Assembly (NCBI GenBank): GCA_934590505.1
Contig: CAKTPC010000039.1
Span: 1-16,364 of the forward strand
Reading direction: 5' to 3'
Source: an uncultured Oscillospiraceae bacterium
Lineage (GTDB): Bacteria > Bacillota > Clostridia > Oscillospirales > Oscillospiraceae
DNA: 16,364 nucleotides
In this document: positions 14,890 through 16,364 of the stretch, piece after piece
Position numbering within the stretch: the stretch's first letter is position 1
Layout: each line of letters begins with the position of its first letter
Notes under the pieces: generated by a model
Databases searched by the model: none
Told to the model about the DNA's origin: nothing
What the model saw: only the letters and a program-made list of their open reading frames with translations
Made by a program: the position numbers and the translations under genes

Positions 14890-15930
14890 TTATCCCTCAT
14901 TAAAGCAGCAGTGTGAAACCACATCATTATAAGGTATCTTCAGAAGCTCTGCCCCACGTTGTATACTAATCTCCCTCTCACTTACAGCTCGAAAAACAAG
15001 TTGCTCGAAAAGAATTGGCTTTTCTGGCTTAATACGACTTGGTTCGTTAGTGTGCCATCCGAGTCCGTTAGCAAATATATAAAATCGCTTGGCAGCATCT
15101 TGAGAAATGATTTTTGCTATTTGTGCCCTCTTAACTAACAGGTACATGGAAATACCGTATTCTTGGCAAACAAGGCTCATATCATTGGTAACACGATTTC
15201 GGTGAATACCCAGCTCGCGTATTGCATCCGCTTGAGGGAACAAAAATGCGCCTGCAATAGCGGTAGCAATAGATTCTACTTCTTTTTCGTCCATATGTTC
15301 TGGCCACGCAAAGACCAGATGCGCCAATTCATGTGCAATTGTTGACCGGTTACGTTCTGGGCTCATTCTTCCGTTAATGATAATATACGGTCGATCATTA
15401 ACAAAACCGTTCATGCCAGAAAATTTATTGCCCTCAATATCACAAACATAGACTAAAATCCCTTTGTTCTCCAGAGTAGTAATAAGATCATTCACCGGAC
15501 CATCTTCAGCGATACCGAGGTGCTTACGCATTGCATTTGCATCATCTTCAATATTACCAACTAGTGAAAGAACATGGCACTCAGGAGCCTCTGGTAAGAC
15601 CTCACCACCGAGGAGCTCTACTGCAGTGTAGAAACGACTGAAATATTCTTCGACCGACTCCCGCACGTAATCTTGTTTTGCTACTGGAAGGGTCGAAGCC
15701 TTACGAAATTCACCGTGAGCAAATACCAAGTTGTCATTTCGGACGGCAAGAAAGTCAGAAACACGTACATTCAAAACTGAGGCCAACTTTTTCAGTATAT
15801 CCATGCTGGGATTTCGAGTTCCATTTTCATAATTGGTAATTGCCATGGAGGTCAAGTTGCTTTTCTCTGCCAATTCCTTCTTAGTCATAGAGTTTTTAAG
15901 ACGGTAGTACCGCAGATTTTTACTAAACAT
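14890..15930 (-). CDS. Xre-ImmA/IrrE regulator-protease, probable antitoxin partner of the PIN protein
   Basis: A 346-residue protein with two domains. Residues 1-60 are an Xre helix-turn-helix (MTKKELAEKSNLTSMAITNY, ending NPSMDILKKLASVLNV). Residues from about 120 to 290 are an ImmA/IrrE (COG2856/DUF955) zinc metalloprotease-like domain with the intact motif HELAH (200-204) and a likely third ligand Glu219 in ESIATAIAGAFLFP. The tail VSEREISIQRGAELLKI (317-333) is a helix often seen at the end of such antitoxins. AAGGAGG (15939-15945) precedes the ATG at 15930. It is first in a two-gene operon with the PIN gene and has its own promoter containing a palindrome. Expected role: repress the operon and restrain the toxin, with the protease-like domain perhaps sensing stress or cleaving a regulator. 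Xre-COG2856 fusions beside PIN-like genes are a known predicted toxin-antitoxin arrangement. Confidence 0.88.
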   Translation of the reverse strand: MFSKNLRYYRLKNSMTKKELAEKSNLTSMAITNYENGTRNPSMDILKKLASVLNVRVSDFLAVRNDNLVFAHGEFRKASTLPVAKQDYVRESVEEYFSRFYTAVELLGGEVLPEAPECHVLSLVGNIEDDANAMRKHLGIAEDGPVNDLITTLENKGILVYVCDIEGNKFSGMNGFVNDRPYIIINGRMSPERNRSTIAHELAHLVFAWPEHMDEKEVESIATAIAGAFLFPQADAIRELGIHRNRVTNDMSLVCQEYGISMYLLVKRAQIAKIISQDAAKRFYIFANGLGWHTNEPSRIKPEKPILFEQLVFRAVSEREISIQRGAELLKIPYNDVVSHCCFNEG

Positions 15931-15953
15931 AATCCATGCCTCCTTCCGTTTAT

Positions 15954-15981
15954 ATTATACATCAACGTTGCAAAAAGTAAA
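15954..15981 (-). promoter_or_regulatory. Promoter of the Xre-ImmA/PIN operon with an embedded palindrome
   Basis: On the minus strand TTTACT (15976-15981) and a consensus TATAAT (15954-15959) are separated by 16 bases. The spacer contains the perfect 8-base palindrome CAACGTTG (15963-15970), a good candidate operator for the Xre domain encoded downstream. The leader to the ATG at 15930 is short (about 17 bases) and includes AAGGAGG. Confidence 0.65.
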
Positions 15982-16069
15982 CATGTTGCTGGCCCGTTTC
16001 AAAAAATTTTTCTGTAATACTGAAATTGCAGGAGGTAATAGTTTTAGTCTGTATCTATAAAACTCGTAA

Positions 16070-16189
16070 GCCGCTTCCTATGGTGCGTTATTCTTGGCAC
16101 AGCGTTTGTAAGCTTCTAGTGTGGTTCTTGTCAATGGGGTTGATATGCTTCGCCAACGTGGTATCGTACCCGCCCAGTCAGATTATTAA
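16070..16189 (+). pseudogene. Possible 3' remnant of a plus-strand gene
   Basis: Between two TAA codons (16067-16069 and 16187-16189) one frame reads AASYGALFLAQRL, then a single internal TAA (16109-16111), then ASSVVLVNGVDMLRQRGIVP and a final AQSDY. The sequence is protein-like, ends 21 bases before a terminator usable in the plus direction, and no initiation signal is seen. This suits the degraded C-terminal end of a gene. I do not recognise the family, and chance is a real alternative. Confidence 0.25.
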
Positions 16190-16210
16190 CTACGTTAGAA
16201 AAAGCTGGAT

Positions 16211-16236
16211 TGCAGAGCGGTCTATACCGCTCTGCA
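16211..16236. terminator. Bidirectional terminator next to the integrase 3' end
   Basis: A perfect 10-bp stem (16211-16220 with 16227-16236) closes a TCTATA loop. On the plus strand it is followed by TCTTTTTC; on the minus strand a short gap (ATCCAGC) precedes TTTTTC. It lies 16 bases beyond the integrase stop codon and most clearly ends that minus-strand gene. Confidence 0.75.
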
Positions 16237-16252
16237 TCTTTTTCTCTGGGCT

Positions 16253-16364
16253 TTATCTCACGGCGTTGGCAAGCAGTCCGCCCATCATTTCTGCTGCTTT
16301 GGTTTGCGCGAGCGTTGTGACGTGGGTGTACGTGTCGAGCGTGAAGCCTGCGGAGTAGTGACCG
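16253..16364 (-). CDS. Tyrosine site-specific recombinase (integrase), C-terminal end only
   Basis: The last 36 codons of a minus-strand gene run off the right edge of the window. They read GHYSAGFTLDTYTHVTTLAQ followed by TKAAEMMGGLLANAVR and a TAA stop (16253-16255). This is the catalytic C-terminus of phage/ICE-type tyrosine integrases: the His of the GH motif and the nucleophilic Tyr in DTYTHV are both present, followed by the usual C-terminal helix. The rest, including the catalytic Arg residues, is outside the window. Codons are richer in G and C than in the adjacent PIN/ImmA genes, so the accessory region is mosaic. It implies an integrative element here, probably related to the nearby tRNA-fMet boundary. 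Confidence 0.9.
   Translation of the reverse strand, partial: GHYSAGFTLDTYTHVTTLAQTKAAEMMGGLLANAVR

Noticed and set aside
16026..16358. A 110-codon plus-strand frame at the right edge
   Set aside because: It runs through the terminator hairpin and antisense to the integrase catalytic end; no convincing domain.

Overview
The window looks like chromosomal DNA from a fairly GC-rich gut-type member of the Clostridia (Oscillospirales-like). This is inferred from gene content and style: strong AGGAGG ribosome sites, several TTG/GTG starts, an arginine-deiminase-type carbamate kinase next to a YfcC carrier, a QueH/QueT pair, and the clostridial type of heterodimeric ABC exporter. No species call is possible from the sequence alone.

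Layout. (1) 1-2313, plus strand: the 3' part of carbamate kinase (arcC) and a YfcC-family carrier, closed by a strong terminator. Together they suggest arginine fermentation with amino-acid exchange. (2) 2387-4519, plus strand: queH, queT and galU (queuosine tRNA modification, queuosine-precursor uptake, UDP-glucose synthesis), tightly packed and closed by a bidirectional terminator. (3) 4524-8792, minus strand: a MarR-type repressor followed by the two half-transporters of a heterodimeric ABC exporter. A consensus promoter has an inverted repeat over its start point, so this is probably a self-regulated drug or metabolite efflux operon. (4) 8845-10254, plus strand: a single gene fusing a xylose-isomerase-like TIM barrel to a Nudix hydrolase. 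(5) 10259-13585, plus strand: a three-gene envelope operon with a small membrane-anchored protein of unknown function, a membrane-anchored phosphodiester glycosidase (NAGPA-like) with a long disordered N-terminal tail, and a divergent Lgt-like membrane protein. (6) 13706-13865: initiator tRNA-fMet with its own promoter and terminator. (7) 13866-16364: an accessory region with lower GC (about 43% in a sampled line of the PIN gene). It holds a largely empty 520-bp spacer and, on the minus strand, a two-gene toxin-antitoxin-like operon (Xre/ImmA-IrrE protease plus PIN nuclease). After a possible gene remnant and a bidirectional terminator comes the 3' end of a tyrosine integrase running off the window.

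The most notable points are four. The tRNA-fMet has a T-stem that does not pair at two positions and sits at the edge of the integrase-bearing region. The Xre-ImmA/PIN module has a palindrome inside its promoter. The TIM-barrel-Nudix fusion is unusual. The NAGPA/Lgt-like operon contains an Lgt homologue that appears to lack the canonical active-site signature. I found no CRISPR array, rRNA, intact insertion sequence or riboswitch.
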